Assembly: GCA_900095095.1 (NCBI GenBank)
Contig: FMBT01000304.1
Span: 515,828 to 579,827, forward strand
DNA: 64,000 bases
Direction: 5' to 3'
DNA from: Fragilariopsis cylindrus CCMP1102
Taxonomy: Eukaryota; Bacillariophyta; Bacillariophyceae; Bacillariales; Bacillariaceae
Program-made: the position numbers and the translations under genes
In this document: one piece after another, positions 10,526 through 22,535 of the stretch
How positions within the stretch are numbered: position 1 is the stretch's first letter
How the letters are laid out: the number at the start of each line of letters is the position of its first letter
The notes under the pieces: generated by a model
Told to the model about the DNA's origin: nothing
Databases searched by the model: none
What the model saw: only the letters and a program-made list of their open reading frames with translations

Positions 10526-11476
10526 TGGATATAGGTGTTGGTGCAGCTGCCGTAACAACGCCGACTACTACTAAAGCAACTACTACAGCAGTCGTCTATT
10601 ATATCATATTATATATTTGTGTTTGTGTTTGTGTTGTATCAGTTAGTATCGAGTCGTTTCAAAGAAGAATGAAAGAAAGAAAGAAAGAAGAAGGGAAATT
10701 CGTATTAGCGCGTTCATTAGAGTACAGTTTCGGTGGGGTGACGAAAAAAAACACACAGCCTAACTCAAGCGATGCGATCATAAAAAGTGGAAAAGACGAC
10801 GGCGTATAGTGTATCGTGTATCAGTGTATCGCATGGATCCATGATCATAATCAATCGACCATCACATCAATCACTACTCACAAATTTAAAACACGAAAAT
10901 ATCTTCATCTTCTTTGCTATGTATTTCTTTTGTGTAAAGAACTGTTTGTCTATTTATTTTTCTTTCTTAATTCGTTCTGGTGTCTTGAGAATATGGAGCG
11001 ATGTGATGTGATTTTTAATAGTGGAGGAATGACATGCATGAGTGTGAGAAAAGCAACAAAGATTTATCTGTTCGTTCATGTGTCACGTCTGTTGTGAGGA
11101 TGTTTTCTCCGCGCCGAAATTTCATGCTCTTTCTTCTTATTTTACATCACGATTAATTGCCAACAAACCGCCACGCGGAAAGGCAAGGCAAGAAGTGAAA
11201 TGTTTGTTTGACGTACTAAAGGGCAGACTAAACGTGAGTCATGTGTGAGTGAGTCGAGTCGAGTCACGCGCCGTAAAAAGAATTTTGAAAGCACCATTTT
11301 TCAAATATGGAAAGATCGATCGAATTCTGAAAGTAAGCGCTATCAAACTTCACCGAAGAACCGGTGTATTTTATTTATAAAATAAATCGAAGTTTCTTTC
11401 TTTCTTGCTCATGACACATAAAATTTATTGACAAAACGAAGAAACACAAGATAGATAAAGGTAATAATATGATATA

Positions 11477-13073
11477 ATGAATGACGACATTTCTACAAAT
11501 GATACGTTAGTAGGTAGCATGCCTATCGGTAGGCAATCACCACTAGATAACGACAACGACGACAAAAACGACAACAATAACGAATGTGATACTGATAATG
11601 ATAATTTTAATGTTCCGTCCGATGATAATAATAATGATATTACGTCCGATAATAATAATAATAGTAGGACTAGTAGACGAAGTAAATGGAATATGTACAA
11701 AAATATATTTCTGTTAAGTGGTACGTGGGACTTGGTCTTGGTGCATCATTTGTACAAATTCCATCAGCACAAAATGTATTAACCACAACGGGACATGATT
11801 CAATATCAACAGTACCCTTAGGTCTTATTATACTATTGTCAGCACCGATGGCTGTTATAATTCCGAAACTTATGACTAAATATGGCGAAAAGAGTATATT
11901 TGTATTTGCAGCATTTTTAGGTTGTATAGGAGCAATACTACAAATGATCGGTTTATTGGTCTCTCCTCCTGGTAGTACATTTGAAATCGCTATGTTAATG
12001 GTAGGTGCTGCTGTCCAATCTTTTACATATGCATCGACTAATAACATACGATTTGCTGTCGCATATTTTTCCACAACAGAATTTTTATCTAAAGCAACAG
12101 CATTTGTGATTTTAGGTGGTACAGGTGGTGCATTCCTTGGTCCATTTTTATCCAATACTACACGATATATATTTCAGGATGCTGAGTATGCTGGAAATTT
12201 CTTACAAATTGCAATAATGTATTTATTCTATGGTATCCTGGCAATGTTTGTAGACTTTGCTCCTCCGCCACCATCATCGAATAATAAGACTGAAATATCC
12301 AGCAAGTTGGCAACAATGAAGACAATATAGACAAGAACAAAGATAACGATAAAAATAATAATAATGAACTTATTGTGTCGTCCATCGAAGAAGGATCTGC
12401 AGGAGAATGCGAGGTACCTTCATCTTCTCCGAAGGTAGTAATATTAGTAGAACGATCCATTGTTGAGATTTTACGTACCACGGACTTAGCATTATTGATT
12501 CTATGTCAATCATTTTCTTATAATATCATGGCATTATATATGAGTGATATACAACTTCCAATGGCATCATTTGGTTACGATGCTACTCAAAGAACGAATG
12601 CAATCTTTGCACATATGCTTGGTATGTTTTTACCATCATTATTTTCTGGTAGTGTAATCACTGCATTCGGAACATGGTCCAGTACTTGCATTGGATTTAT
12701 TATAATTCTGATAGGAGGAGGTTTATTTTATGTCAATAATTCGTTATGGATGTTTACTATTGGAATAACAGTTGTTGGAATTGGATGGAATATATCTTTT
12801 GTTGGTCCATCTGCAGCTGTATCAAAAGTGTACAATGCCAATAACGAGAAAGAAAAATCAAAAGTTCAAGGTTTTAATGATGGTATTATGTTATTTAGCA
12901 TTGGTGTATTTCAATTATCAGCAAGTTCAATATATGAAGCAACTGGATCCAATTGGAATATCTTCAACGCAATATTAATAGGTTTTTCAATCCTTGCTAT
13001 ATTGATGACGTTTGCGAAAGCGGCTGTTAATGTTAATAAGACCACTACTTCATTATTTTGTTTCAGCAGATAA
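11477..13073 (+). CDS. MFS transporter, bacterial MFS_1-type, with two apparent frameshifts
   Basis: Starts at the ATG at 11477 with an ~80-residue Asn/Asp-rich cytosolic N-terminus. Six helices follow (GLGLGASFVQIPSAQNVL onward), then an acidic N/D/K-rich central loop, then six more helices to the TAG at 13071-13073. The C-half carries HMLGMFLPSLFSG, followed by an FG turn, and a KVQGFNDG helix. Both are hallmarks of a bacterial MFS_1 subfamily, where the equivalents are HxLGMFxPSFxTG and QGxND. The reading frame shifts by one missing base near 11724 (between LLSGT and VGLGLGAS) and again near 12294 (entering the central loop); all three segments are otherwise coherent. The substrate cannot be inferred. 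Confidence 0.7.
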
Positions 13074-13188
13074 ATATAGAAAATATAACTTTGTACTATT
13101 CAATAGAATCTTTAAAGTGAGATGAATGTTGATATGCAATCGTTATCATCCGAAGTGGAGCTTTTTCGGTCCATTCTATTTCCCCATC

Positions 13189-13645
13189 TCATTTCTCATT
13201 CAAATTGATTAAAGCAACATAAAAATAATTTGTACGTATTTTACCGTTAATCTTTCCGGTTCCTCCTTTCAGATTTAGGACAAGTTGGACGGTGACCATG
13301 CCTTCAAACTTTTCCCCTATAGCATTGTATACATCATCCATCATCGTCATCATCAGCTCTAAGAGCCACTGTTGCCTTCTTCGTTGTGATACCATATTTG
13401 TCCTTGAAACAAAAATCTTCATCTCTACAGGTTTTTTTTTGTCGGAAGTGACAATCCGGCTTTTTTTGGAAGCCTTCCGGTTGATTTACGTCGAATATGA
13501 TGCCTTGCGAGTATCGGTGGATTGGATCTATAAAGTCGTGTCGGCCTTTAATGTAATGAAACCGATCGTTCAACGGTATCACAACCAGAACCAGAACAGT
13601 AACAGTAACAGTAAGCAAAAATGAATAAGGATCAAGAATACACAA
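13189..13645 (-). CDS. Hypothetical small protein with possible frameshift
   Basis: Two minus-strand frames abut: 13645-13334, beginning with a hydrophobic Leu/Val stretch (signal-like) and ending RADDDDDG; and a second frame reading DDVYNAIGEKF through NLKGGTGKINGKI to the stop at 13189. Removing one base near 13340 joins them. No ATG opens the first frame (the codon at 13645 is TTG), so the 5' end is unresolved. No domain recognised. Confidence 0.35.
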
Positions 13646-14695
13646 TCAGAACAGGAAGAGGAATGGGGTATTTGGTATAGAGCCCGACTAAACATTGCGA
13701 GATATAGAACATATATTGCTGGTGTAGACGTAATTTAAGTTTAAAAATTAACAGTTCTTTATACATCTCATAATTTGTACATAATTGTACCAATGTTTCT
13801 TAATTAATCTTCGATTCCAACATATATAGTCACGCAGTCTAGTTCCACGCCGATAAAAAACAAAAATATAAAAAAGACCAGCACACCACCGCGGGTTTAT
13901 AATTGCAGCATCGAATTCTCGTCTATCGCCGTCGTTCCAACCACCGTATACCCCTTGAACAGCTCGTTAGCAATGTAATACCAGAAGCAAACTAACTAAC
14001 GGTTCCATTTTTAGAGTTTTCTTCATGATTATATTGTATGCCCTTTTTAAAACGAATATCTCATTCACGCATGCATGGATCGATCTGAATTGATATTTGG
14101 ATACAGCATTGTATCGTTTTGACAGCTCGTGTACTATGACGTACAATAATACGTCCAAGGTAGGGATACCGGTGTGGCGCACCTGATTTGAAAAGGGTCA
14201 CTCCTCCATTTTTTGGAAAATTCAACTCCAAAAAAGAAGGTCGGTAGCATGCATCCTTTATGTATTACCTCTAATTGTATCTGATATCATAGACTGATCG
14301 GAGCATATTAAGGGATGATTAATAGAGACGGGCAAAAGGGTCACTCTTAACAACTCCGTTCAGTCCCGTGCCATCTGTTTCATTTTCCACTGTTACAGTA
14401 CAACTGTGTACAGTGTTTTGAAATTTTTCTTATTATTTCTATAGCCAATCAAAATGCACCCAACAATGAATCTGCAGGCTACACAAATTTACAAAAAAAT
14501 AGGGGGATAAAGTGTAGTGAACGCTGTGACTTTAGGTCAGGATTTCCTTTGTACCATTATTATTGTCAACTGAATAATGATGAAGCATCCATCGTCATAC
14601 TTCCAATACTGATACGACCATACCATTAAAAAAAAAGGAAATCACTCTAGTAGGCTAGAAGAAAATTCTTAGTTAGATCTATCTCGTTCGAAAGG
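13646..14695. other. Intergenic, no supported gene
   Basis: About 1 kb of AT-rich DNA. The phrase AAAAGGGTCACTC occurs at about 14190 and 14336. No coding frame, RNA gene or repeat element could be supported. Confidence 0.6.
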
Positions 14696-15808
14696 ATGGT
14701 ACCTTATGTTCCTCCGTCACGACGAGGGCGGCGAGGCCAAGTAGTAATCGCCTTTTACGCTGTTGGTTTGAATGATCTCTTACGAGACTTTGATATCTCG
14801 CCGCTACCTATATCTGACTCTTTTATTGTGAATCACTACTGTTTTTATGATGAATTTCAACGGTTGGCTGACATAGTTGGTATTTACGATGATGTACATG
14901 AAGACGTAAAAGCATTCAATAACGTCTTCTTTAAAAAAGATTCGAATTATCAAAAATATCAAACCAAATATTACGTAGCAGAATACGACGATGCGAAATC
15001 GGCCGAAGAAGTATCCGAAAGTGTGAATGCATATTTCAGAAAGCTATCTAAAGGGCTGGCTGCAAAACAATTACCTAACATGTCGGAACATCCTTTGCTT
15101 GCATCTTTTCCAATTGATGAAATTGTTGCAACGTCGCTTGGCGTTGGTTCCCTACAACTTGCTACATTTGTAACGAAAGATGTTTTGATAAAAACCAAGG
15201 AGGATTTTAAGGATGCAATGAAGGAAGAATACAGGCGGACCACCAATATTCAAAGTCGTTATGTTGCCGATTCAGTGTCACTTACCCTCTTCATGCGTCC
15301 TTCTGACAGAAAACCACCAACGCATGTTCTTACATTCCGTTCACAAAAACAGAAAAAATGCAGAGAGTTGGTGGGTGGGGGACACCTCAATATGAGCTTG
15401 AATGTTTTTCATGAAGATCAGGCATGCAAAAAGTTATATGAAGAGACATTTGGTGTGGCGTTATATCTTCCAGGTGGCATCAATCCAACTTTTATTTGGC
15501 AAGGAAACGAATTTGAAAATACTCGCCATCAGCAGCAATGGTATGCATGTAACTATGCAATGGTTATTACCGCTGGTGATGGGGAAATTGTAGAATCCTT
15601 ACCTGACATTCTTGAAGAAATTTCTACTGATCTTTGTATTGCTTTTGAGAATGATCCATTGTCAACATTGTACCCATCCGTGAAAGGCTACGAATGGACA
15701 CCTGTTGATCAATTTAGATCTGTATGCCGTCCTAATCAAAAGACATCGTGGAGGCATTTATATAATGCCGTAGTGAGAAGTGATAGGTTGTCCAGGAATT
15801 TTAAGTAA
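14696..15808 (+). CDS. Unrecognised 370-residue protein
   Basis: Single exon, ATG at 14696. N-terminus MVPYVPPSRRGRRGQ is basic and Pro-rich; the rest is a balanced soluble globular composition with no signal peptide or membrane helix. Segments such as GGGHLNMSLNVF, LPGGINPTFIWQG and TSWRHLYNAVV show no family I recognise. Base composition (about 40% GC by eye) and full-length openness support it as real. The preceding and following kilobases hold no obvious partner. Confidence 0.7.
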   Translation: MVPYVPPSRRGRRGQVVIAFYAVGLNDLLRDFDISPLPISDSFIVNHYCFYDEFQRLADIVGIYDDVHEDVKAFNNVFFKKDSNYQKYQTKYYVAEYDDAKSAEEVSESVNAYFRKLSKGLAAKQLPNMSEHPLLASFPIDEIVATSLGVGSLQLATFVTKDVLIKTKEDFKDAMKEEYRRTTNIQSRYVADSVSLTLFMRPSDRKPPTHVLTFRSQKQKKCRELVGGGHLNMSLNVFHEDQACKKLYEETFGVALYLPGGINPTFIWQGNEFENTRHQQQWYACNYAMVITAGDGEIVESLPDILEEISTDLCIAFENDPLSTLYPSVKGYEWTPVDQFRSVCRPNQKTSWRHLYNAVVRSDRLSRNFK

Positions 15809-16409
15809 ATGTATGTTTATTGAATTAGAGAGATGGTATCCAATTGCCTGCATTCATGTATACAAGTCAAATAATAACAGTAATAACGATTAATATTATA
15901 TCTTGTTCGTTCGTAACATATCACGTAGTGTGACGGATAGGTGTTGCAATGTGGATATTACAAAAGAACGTCGATCAATTCCAATGCCGTACCGGTCACG
16001 AAGCAAATCAATCCCCAACTCCATTTCAGAGTTGTGTAGTCAAGTTGTAAATACAATTCTAACTCCGACACATTTGCGGTTGCTTTTTCTCTTTTGGTCT
16101 ATTTTGTAGTCGCATTCTTCTTAGTATTCTGGATACCGTAGCTCCCTTTCTTATCTTTGAGGTAACACTCATCTTGTTTTGATTGTCTCTATTACTCTAT
16201 CTTTTGTTTTGGAAAAGGAAGGACGTATGCCTAATATTCTTTTTAGGATACTTTAAACACAGCCTAGAAGAAATTCTACTAACTAAATGTAGACTATTTA
16301 TATTGTTGGGATTGTTGACAGTGATAATTAAGTCAAACGTTATCATAATTTAGCTATTCCAATCATAGTTTTTAAATATTATTACGGTATGTATCGACGG
16401 AAGGAATGT
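15809..16409. other. Intergenic, no supported gene
   Basis: AT-rich DNA between the 370-residue gene and a dispersed repeat; only short unsupported frames. Confidence 0.5.
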
Positions 16410-16543
16410 TGTACTGTAGGATTTCAGGAATGGCGCGCAATGCGCTTTGTAAAAATGCGCTTTTAAGAAATAATGTCATAGCGCAATCGCGGGTCAAGAT
16501 CCAAAATTGAGAAGAAGCGAAAAGATGCCCTTTTCCAAAGTTT
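16410..16543 (+). repeat. Dispersed ~135-bp repeat, copy 1
   Basis: Contains TGTAGGATTTCAGGAATGGCGC, AATGCGCTTTGTAAAAATGCGC, CAATCGCGGGTC and GAAGCGAAAAGATGCCC. All recur in the same order and orientation at 18656-18803, with small indels. Confidence 0.85.
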
Positions 16544-17085
16544 TTGAATAATCTTGTGATGACCGGCGGTCTCACTCTGGCTGCCTGCGTCTCAAGTGTG
16601 AGTCAGCATACTTACTTCGAGAAGGAATGTACAAATTCTAAAAACTCGAGTGTCAGCATACTCTACATTGTACTTCAAAAGTACTTCGAGAATACAAATC
16701 CTAAAAACTAAAAATCCTTTTTAATAAAGTAGTCGTTGAAGTTGAGTAGATATCCTTCTCTCTTTTTCCTCGGAGTACCACAAGTCAAAACAAAGTCCAT
16801 TACAAATCGCTTCTCTTTGCGATTTTCACAATGCTTTGGAAGAAGTGTGAAAGTGAGATAGTGTGAAAGCGAGATAGTGTGACAGTGAGACAGTGAGACA
16901 GTGAGATACAGAAATACTGGAACGTTCCTGCATAAAGCGAAACAAACAACACACACCACAAGATCAGCAAAGAACTCGACAACGACACAAAAGCAAAAAG
17001 AACATAAGACAGAACAACACAAGGATCGACTAGGGATTACAGTAATTGTACACATACGGTAGTAAATACGAAAAAGAGTTAAGAG

Positions 17086-18226
17086 ATGGTATCTACTACT
17101 AGTAAGAGGAGATCGTCGAACTTACCGGCTCGTAATAGGTCATATAGAACTTCAGACATTGTCGTTGTTGATGCCGATAATAACGATGATAATAATGAAA
17201 ATACCGAATGCACTGAAAAACTAATTAGTGCAATGCACACATTAAGTGGAATTGCTGGGTTTGTACCATTAATCCTTACATTCGTTGTAAAAGATTATAA
17301 AATTATGTTTTTATCTGCATTTGTAGTTTCATTATTTAATATATTAGTTTTAAATTTAATTTTATACAAATTTGGTAAAACACGAACATGGTAAGTTTCT
17401 TAAGTTTTGGTCTAGCAGTGTGTTTTGTGTTGTATATTTTACGTGCAGCCATATGACGATTATTAGTCAGCTAATAAGAAAAAAATGCCCGACGAGAAAA
17501 TGGTACTACAGTACACTGTTGTAAAAATACAAATGTAACACCTCTGACACTTTCTATCTAATCTGATCTTATCTGTTCTTTATCATTTCATTATTGCATT
17601 ATTTATTATCTATTGATTTCACTTAGGCCAAAAGTTTTAGATGTTATTTTTGCAGTTATGTTTGGTATATTAATGATTATTACATATTCTTATCCACCAT
17701 CCACAGCCTTCTTAAAAAACTGGAGTGGTGTCATCATCTTAGGAGCAGTTGCATTCGGTGTCGGTATAATGTGGTTTGTATTTGGTCGACCATTCTGTCA
17801 AGACAATGCAGCAGATATGGTTGGTATTGAAGCATTAACACATCCACTTATTCGACTAAATGTTCGAATTAATACAGGATTTTGGCTTGGTTTATTTACA
17901 ATTTGTGCATTAGTTCAGTTACCATCTGGTATTATTCAATCAAATGGTGGTGATCCACAGAAAGCATTTACAATTACTAATATACTAGTCCAATTTTAAT
18001 TGTAGGTGGTTTCCTAATTAGTTTTTGGGTATTTCCAAGATATTTTCGTGCAAATGTGGAGAAATTTGCTGCTCCGTATGAAAAAGAAATTGATGAATGG
18101 ATGTTGAAACATCCTGATCATAAAATGTCAGATCCTGCCAATCGGGGTGATGGTTATGATGCAGATGGTAATAAAATTGTTGTTGCTGTTGCTTCAGAGG
18201 GCGAAGATGTCGAAGAATCTGCTTGA
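17086..18226 (+). CDS. Multi-pass membrane protein, two exons, one frameshift
   Basis: Exon 1 is 17086-17390 and exon 2 is 17627-18226. The intron 17391-17626 (GTAAGT...ACTTAG) is phase 2 and restores TG|G (Trp). The ~50-residue N-terminus is Arg/Asp-rich and hydrophilic. About five to six helices follow (SGIAGFVPLILTFVV, FLSAFVVSLFNILVLNLIL, VLDVIFAVMFGILMIITY, GVIILGAVAFGVGIMWFVF, FWLGLFTICALVQLPSG, LIVGGFLISFWVF). The tail is charged and ends EDVEESA. One base is missing near 17990: the frame ends at a TAA at 17997, but the -1 frame carries the last helix and tail to the TGA at 18224. No family is recognised. Its stop lies 22 bases from a copia relic. Confidence 0.65.
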
Positions 18227-18247
18227 GAAGAAAAACAAAACAAAAAA

Positions 18248-18352
18248 TGACAATACGTCATTGTCCAACGAAAGATCAGAAGGCTGACTTTCTAACAAAA
18301 CCCTTGACTCGAACTAACTTTGAAGCATGTCGCTTCTTATCAATGGGTTGAT
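18248..18352 (+). mobile_element. Ty1/copia pol 3'-terminal remnant (end of RNase H)
   Basis: A 35-residue frame reads IRHCPTKDQKADFLTKPL followed by TRTNFEACRFLSMGW and a double stop. KADFLTKPL...R..LGW is the standard C-terminal signature of copia-type RNase H. No upstream pol sequence remains, because the membrane-protein gene ends 22 bases earlier. A possible LTR start (TGTGAAGAG) follows at 18466 after an AACTCAAGGGAA purine-rich stretch. This remnant differs from the full element at 49.5-56.7 kb. Confidence 0.8.
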
Positions 18353-18655
18353 GACAATATCACTACTACATATTCAATCTATCACCACTACATATTCAAT
18401 CTATCACTACTTGCTTAATATTCATATTTCTTTCATTTTTATGAGTTCTAGCGAACTCAAGGGAATGTGAAGAGAATTTATAAACCAAGCGCACACAATT
18501 GTTATCATGCGCGATGTGACAACGTCACTCTGTTTACACTGATTAATATTATATATAATATTCATTCATCTTATAATTTACAATAATACATGCTTAAAAT
18601 ACCAACTAGGACTATCATTTTACTAATAGTATCACTTAGCTTTATTTTCCTTCGC

Positions 18656-18803
18656 AGTACTGTAGGATTTCAAGAATGGCGCGCATCGCAATGCGCTTTG
18701 TAAAAATGCGCTTCTAAGAGAAATATTGTCATAAGCAATCGCGGGTCTCTGATGAGATGAATGAATCCAAAATTGAAAAGAAGCGAAAAGATGCCCTTTC
18801 CAA
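18656..18803 (+). repeat. Dispersed ~135-bp repeat, copy 2
   Basis: Same-orientation copy of 16410-16543, with insertions of a CATCGCA hexa/heptamer and a TCTGATGAGATGAATG stretch. The two copies bracket the membrane gene and the copia remnant. Confidence 0.85.
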
Positions 18804-18894
18804 GCAGCAGCTAAGAATCACTTTAATTTTTCTTACTCGAACATGAGAGTCATTTTATGACAAAAATAAGCGTACATCTATACTCTGTCAGAAG

Positions 18895-19724
18895 CAGAGT
18901 ACGTGGTTGATCACGTATCATGTAATGGAATTCATAAGACCTCATATGGTATGGGTACATGATAAGGGCACTATATGCCAAAGGCGCAAACTTTATTCCA
19001 TTTGGAATGACATGTCATCGGTTATTGATCCTACCTCAATTGAAGCCATCGCACTTATCAACAACACACGGGGTGTATTGGATATGATGCGATATCCTTT
19101 GCTAATGTACTGTTCCATGCAGAAATTTAGATGAACAACGCCCGATGGACCGTGTCTTGTTGAGATTAACTATGCCGAACCTGTGGAATATATCAGGGAT
19201 GTGGATTTCTATATTGCCGAGGCGTTATAACTGGTGGCTATATACTTGCAAGTAGATATGGCTGTCGATGCATTTTTATTAGATCCTGCCGCCTTAATGA
19301 ATGTTCCTGACAAACTAGTATATCTATTCAAGTCATCTGGTCAAATTGTAGTGCCTGTCTCTTATAATGAAGGGACTATTGAATGAATCCATACCGGTTT
19401 TTGATAAGACCTAAAAATCTTCCTTCGTTTGGCGCTCTTGATGCATATTTTGAGGTTGGTGATAGTGTTCAAAAAACAAGAGATCTTGCCATAACGTTTG
19501 GCATTGTCACTTTGTGTAATGCCCATGCTAAAATGCTTGAAAGAGATGTACACAATTCATTCGTTCTATGGAAAAACAAAACGAATTCTTTATTTTTACC
19601 AATGGTTGTAAAGGAAGATGATGGGAAAGTAGAAGCACTAGTATCGAAAGAAATTCAGAACATTAAATCATGCAGGCGTCGAGTAAGTTTTCTCCTGAAT
19701 ACTATGCTCGTAAATAGTTACTAA
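18895..19724 (+). pseudogene. Unrecognised decayed gene with in-frame stops
   Basis: One frame reads through 18907-19380 with coherent protein-like segments (MVWVHDKGTICQRRKLYSIWN; TTPDGPCLVEINYAEPV; MNVPDKLVYLFKSSGQIVV) interrupted by TGA at 19132, TAA at 19228 and TGA at 19383. It then shifts to the frame of 19383-19724 (NPYRFLIRPKNLPSFGALDAY through CRRRVSFLLNTM). Three stops, one frameshift and no good start indicate a true pseudogene. The family is not recognised. Confidence 0.55.
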
Positions 19725-20137
19725 CTCAAATAATATTAGATCTATATGATTTTCAAAATTCCGTCGCGTGTGTATGATAGGAGAGATAATGATAAAGAGT
19801 AGAATTCTAAATACTGATAGCAAACACGATAACAAGATCTATACATGCAGCTAGCTAGTAGGCAGGACCTATGAATATTGATGTGCTACTATAGTCGAAC
19901 AGTAGTAGCTAGAGTACTATAGAGTGCATTCATTGGTATACAGTATGATAAAATAATGTGTATAGTCTTATTATAATACTGTAATATGTAAATTAAATAA
20001 TTAATATGGTTGCACAACTTGTTTTCGTAGGTCCTAATAGGTGCAGCAATACTATGTTGCGTAGCTTTTTGTTGCTATTGTTGTTAGATCTCGTTGATCG
20101 TTTTTGTTTTCATTTCGTTTTCTTCCATTTTGATAGA

Positions 20138-22175
20138 TTATTGGAAAAAGAAACCTGATTCGGAACTTGATTCAAGACTTGATTCTAAACTTGATGAGGA
20201 ACCTGATGAGGAACCTGATGAGAAACCTGATGAGGAACTTGATGAGGAACTTGATGAGGAACCAGTAGGCGATACAGTAGGAGAAGCAGTAGGAGATGCA
20301 GTAGGCGATGCGGTAGGAGATGCAGTAGGAGATGCAGTAGGAGATGCAGTATTATCTTCACAAAATGTTTCACATCTGATTGGACATAATTCTGATAATT
20401 TTTTACCATCTTTTCCTTTTTTATCACATTTATTTTTCTTCTCAATTTTCTTACAGGTAAGTTTACCTGATATACCCTCCACTTTAAATTTACCAGTTTT
20501 GTCCTCACAAGGTGCATCATCATCGTCATCGTCATCATCATCATCATCATCATCGTCACCGCCATTATTGTCGTCGCCAACTTCATTACAATCCTCATAC
20601 GTATCTTTAGATCCAAAATCAACTCCTTCTTTCACGCTAGTCCCATCTAAATATAATTCGTATCCTCCTTCTAAACCTTGAGTAAGGCCATCACCGAATG
20701 AATCCTTGATAGTGAATCTGAAGCAAGTTCCTGCTTTAATACAAACAGACTCCTGCAATCAATATTTTAAAGAAAAAATCATTTTTTATTTTGGTTGGTA
20801 AGAAGATGAAATAGATGATTAAAAATGATAAATAATGCAATGAAATCAAGCCAAATCAAATCGAATCAAGTCAAATCAAAGTAACAGTAAATGTATTTAA
20901 TACGTACCGTATCTAATTTGCATGCTTCCTCGAAATTTTTTCGTACAAGAAGCTTGTTGCCATTGCCTGAATCTTTTACAGTATAACTAGAGTCTTCTGG
21001 AAAGTCATCTGTAGTCAATTCGATTACTAATTCTTTTCCACCTTTACCATCGCAACCCTTAGTAGAAACGACAGGAGATGGTGTAGGTGCAGTTACAGGT
21101 GCAGTTACAGGAGTATCTCCACCACCACCATTACATAATATTGCATTCTTATCATTCTTTTCATTGAATGTATCACAAACAGTTGCTTTAATCCAATCAG
21201 CACGTGTACTAGTACGCGAATATACACCAGGCTTATTTCTACTACCACACCCTTCCCCCCAAGATACGGTACCAATATGATAATCTTGATTATTTGTAGT
21301 AAAGATTAATGGACCACCACTATCACCTGTATTTTTGTTGTTAGTTGTTGTTATAGTTGTTATAGATGCAGATTGAAAACGAATGAAAATGAGAATGTGA
21401 GATTTTTTTCAAAGATTTAAGATGAGATCGCGATTATTCACTATAGATTGAAATAAATAAAACGTTGATACTATTAGTTATCAGTACGTACCTTGACAGG
21501 AATCTTTATTTTTTGCTCCAGCACAAATATTTCCTGGTGTAAAGATCTCATCTTTACCATAATTGTTTTCACATACTTTATTTGATACGATAGGAACTTG
21601 TACAGTTTGAAGTTGTGATGGTGTATTACCACCAGATGTTAATGTACCAAGACCGATTGTTGTTAATTGTGTTGGACTACCATTCGTTTTTAATGGTGGC
21701 CAATTTGGATTTTCATTGATTGCAATAGTTTGTAATGTCGTAACTGGTTCATTTAAACGACATAATGCAAAATCATTATTATATGGTGGTACCCTACCAT
21801 CAGGATTATTATTATTTCCAACAAAATCAAAGGATGGATCTTCAATGTATTCAATACATTTTCTTTTAACAGCATCTGCCTGTTTAATATTCTTCTTATC
21901 ATTTGAATATAATGCACCAACAATAATATTTTCACCTTGTCTATTACCACAATGTGCTGCGGTCAAAAATACAGATGGTGAAATCAATGCACCACCACAT
22001 CCCTCTGTTTTGACTGTGATTATGATTGTAGAATGTGGAATATGAACAGGTAGAAAAGTACAAAAATAAGTAGGAATAAACGTTAACTATAAATTCCGAG
22101 ACGCATAACGTTAACTATAAATTCCGAGACGCATAACATAAATTGACAGTCTTAAATAGAAACAGCGACATCAAC

Positions 22176-22211
<36 letters not shown>

Positions 22212-22535
22212 CATCACTCCCTCTGCTTTTCAATCTCACTACCTTCTTTTCTCTTCTCTCCCTCTCCCTCTCTCTTTTTCTCTCTGTTTCTCTCATCTCT
22301 CACGCATACCCCCCGTCCCCTTCACACACAACACAACACAACACAACACATACAAGAAACGATACAAGCATACGCATACATACGTACCATAGTATGGATA
22401 TTGTCCTTTAGCAGCATTATTTCCTCCAACAATACGACTTTCTGCTTCCACTACTTGTACTACAACCGAAGAAAATACAGTTAATACTACGACGGCATTA
22501 ACAATCGTCGTTCGAAGCATCATCATCATCATCAT
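20138..22535 (-). CDS. Secreted trypsin-like (S1A) serine protease with C-terminal Cys-rich and Asp/PT/Ser-rich domains
   Basis: Four exons: 22535-22388, 22013-21492, 21326-20908, 20752-20138, with GTACGT-type donors; phases 1, 1, 0 agree and give 567 residues. A signal peptide (to about 31) and the RIVGG activation site (cleavage after Arg34) are followed by a full catalytic triad: His70 in TAAHC, Asp130 in NNDFAL, Ser226 in GDSGGP. Asp220, six before the Ser, predicts trypsin-like Lys/Arg specificity. A PTPSP linker leads to a glycine-rich CFRFTIKDSFGDG domain common in secreted stramenopile proteins. Then come a 14-Asp run, a Cys-rich ShK-like module (LTCKKI...CPIRCETFC), ASPT repeats and a Ser-rich tail. 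It probably acts outside the cell or at the wall. Intron 1 holds CT microsatellites and a 29-bp tandem. Confidence 0.88.
22082..22140. repeat. 29-bp tandem duplication in protease intron 1
   Basis: CGTTAACTATAAATTCCGAG plus ACGCATAA occurs twice in direct succession. Confidence 0.85.
22178..22300. repeat. CT microsatellite tract in protease intron 1
   Basis: Long (TC)n run (22181-22210) followed by interrupted pyrimidine tracts and a CACAA tandem near 22328-22350. Confidence 0.85.

Noticed and set aside
13861-14182. Short minus-strand frame near 13967-14182
   Set aside because: No domain, no good context, composition as intergenic.
17991-18006. Tiny intron explaining the frame change in the membrane gene
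   Set aside because: A GTCC...TTGTAG intron would be about 18 bases, far too short; a one-base deletion is simpler.
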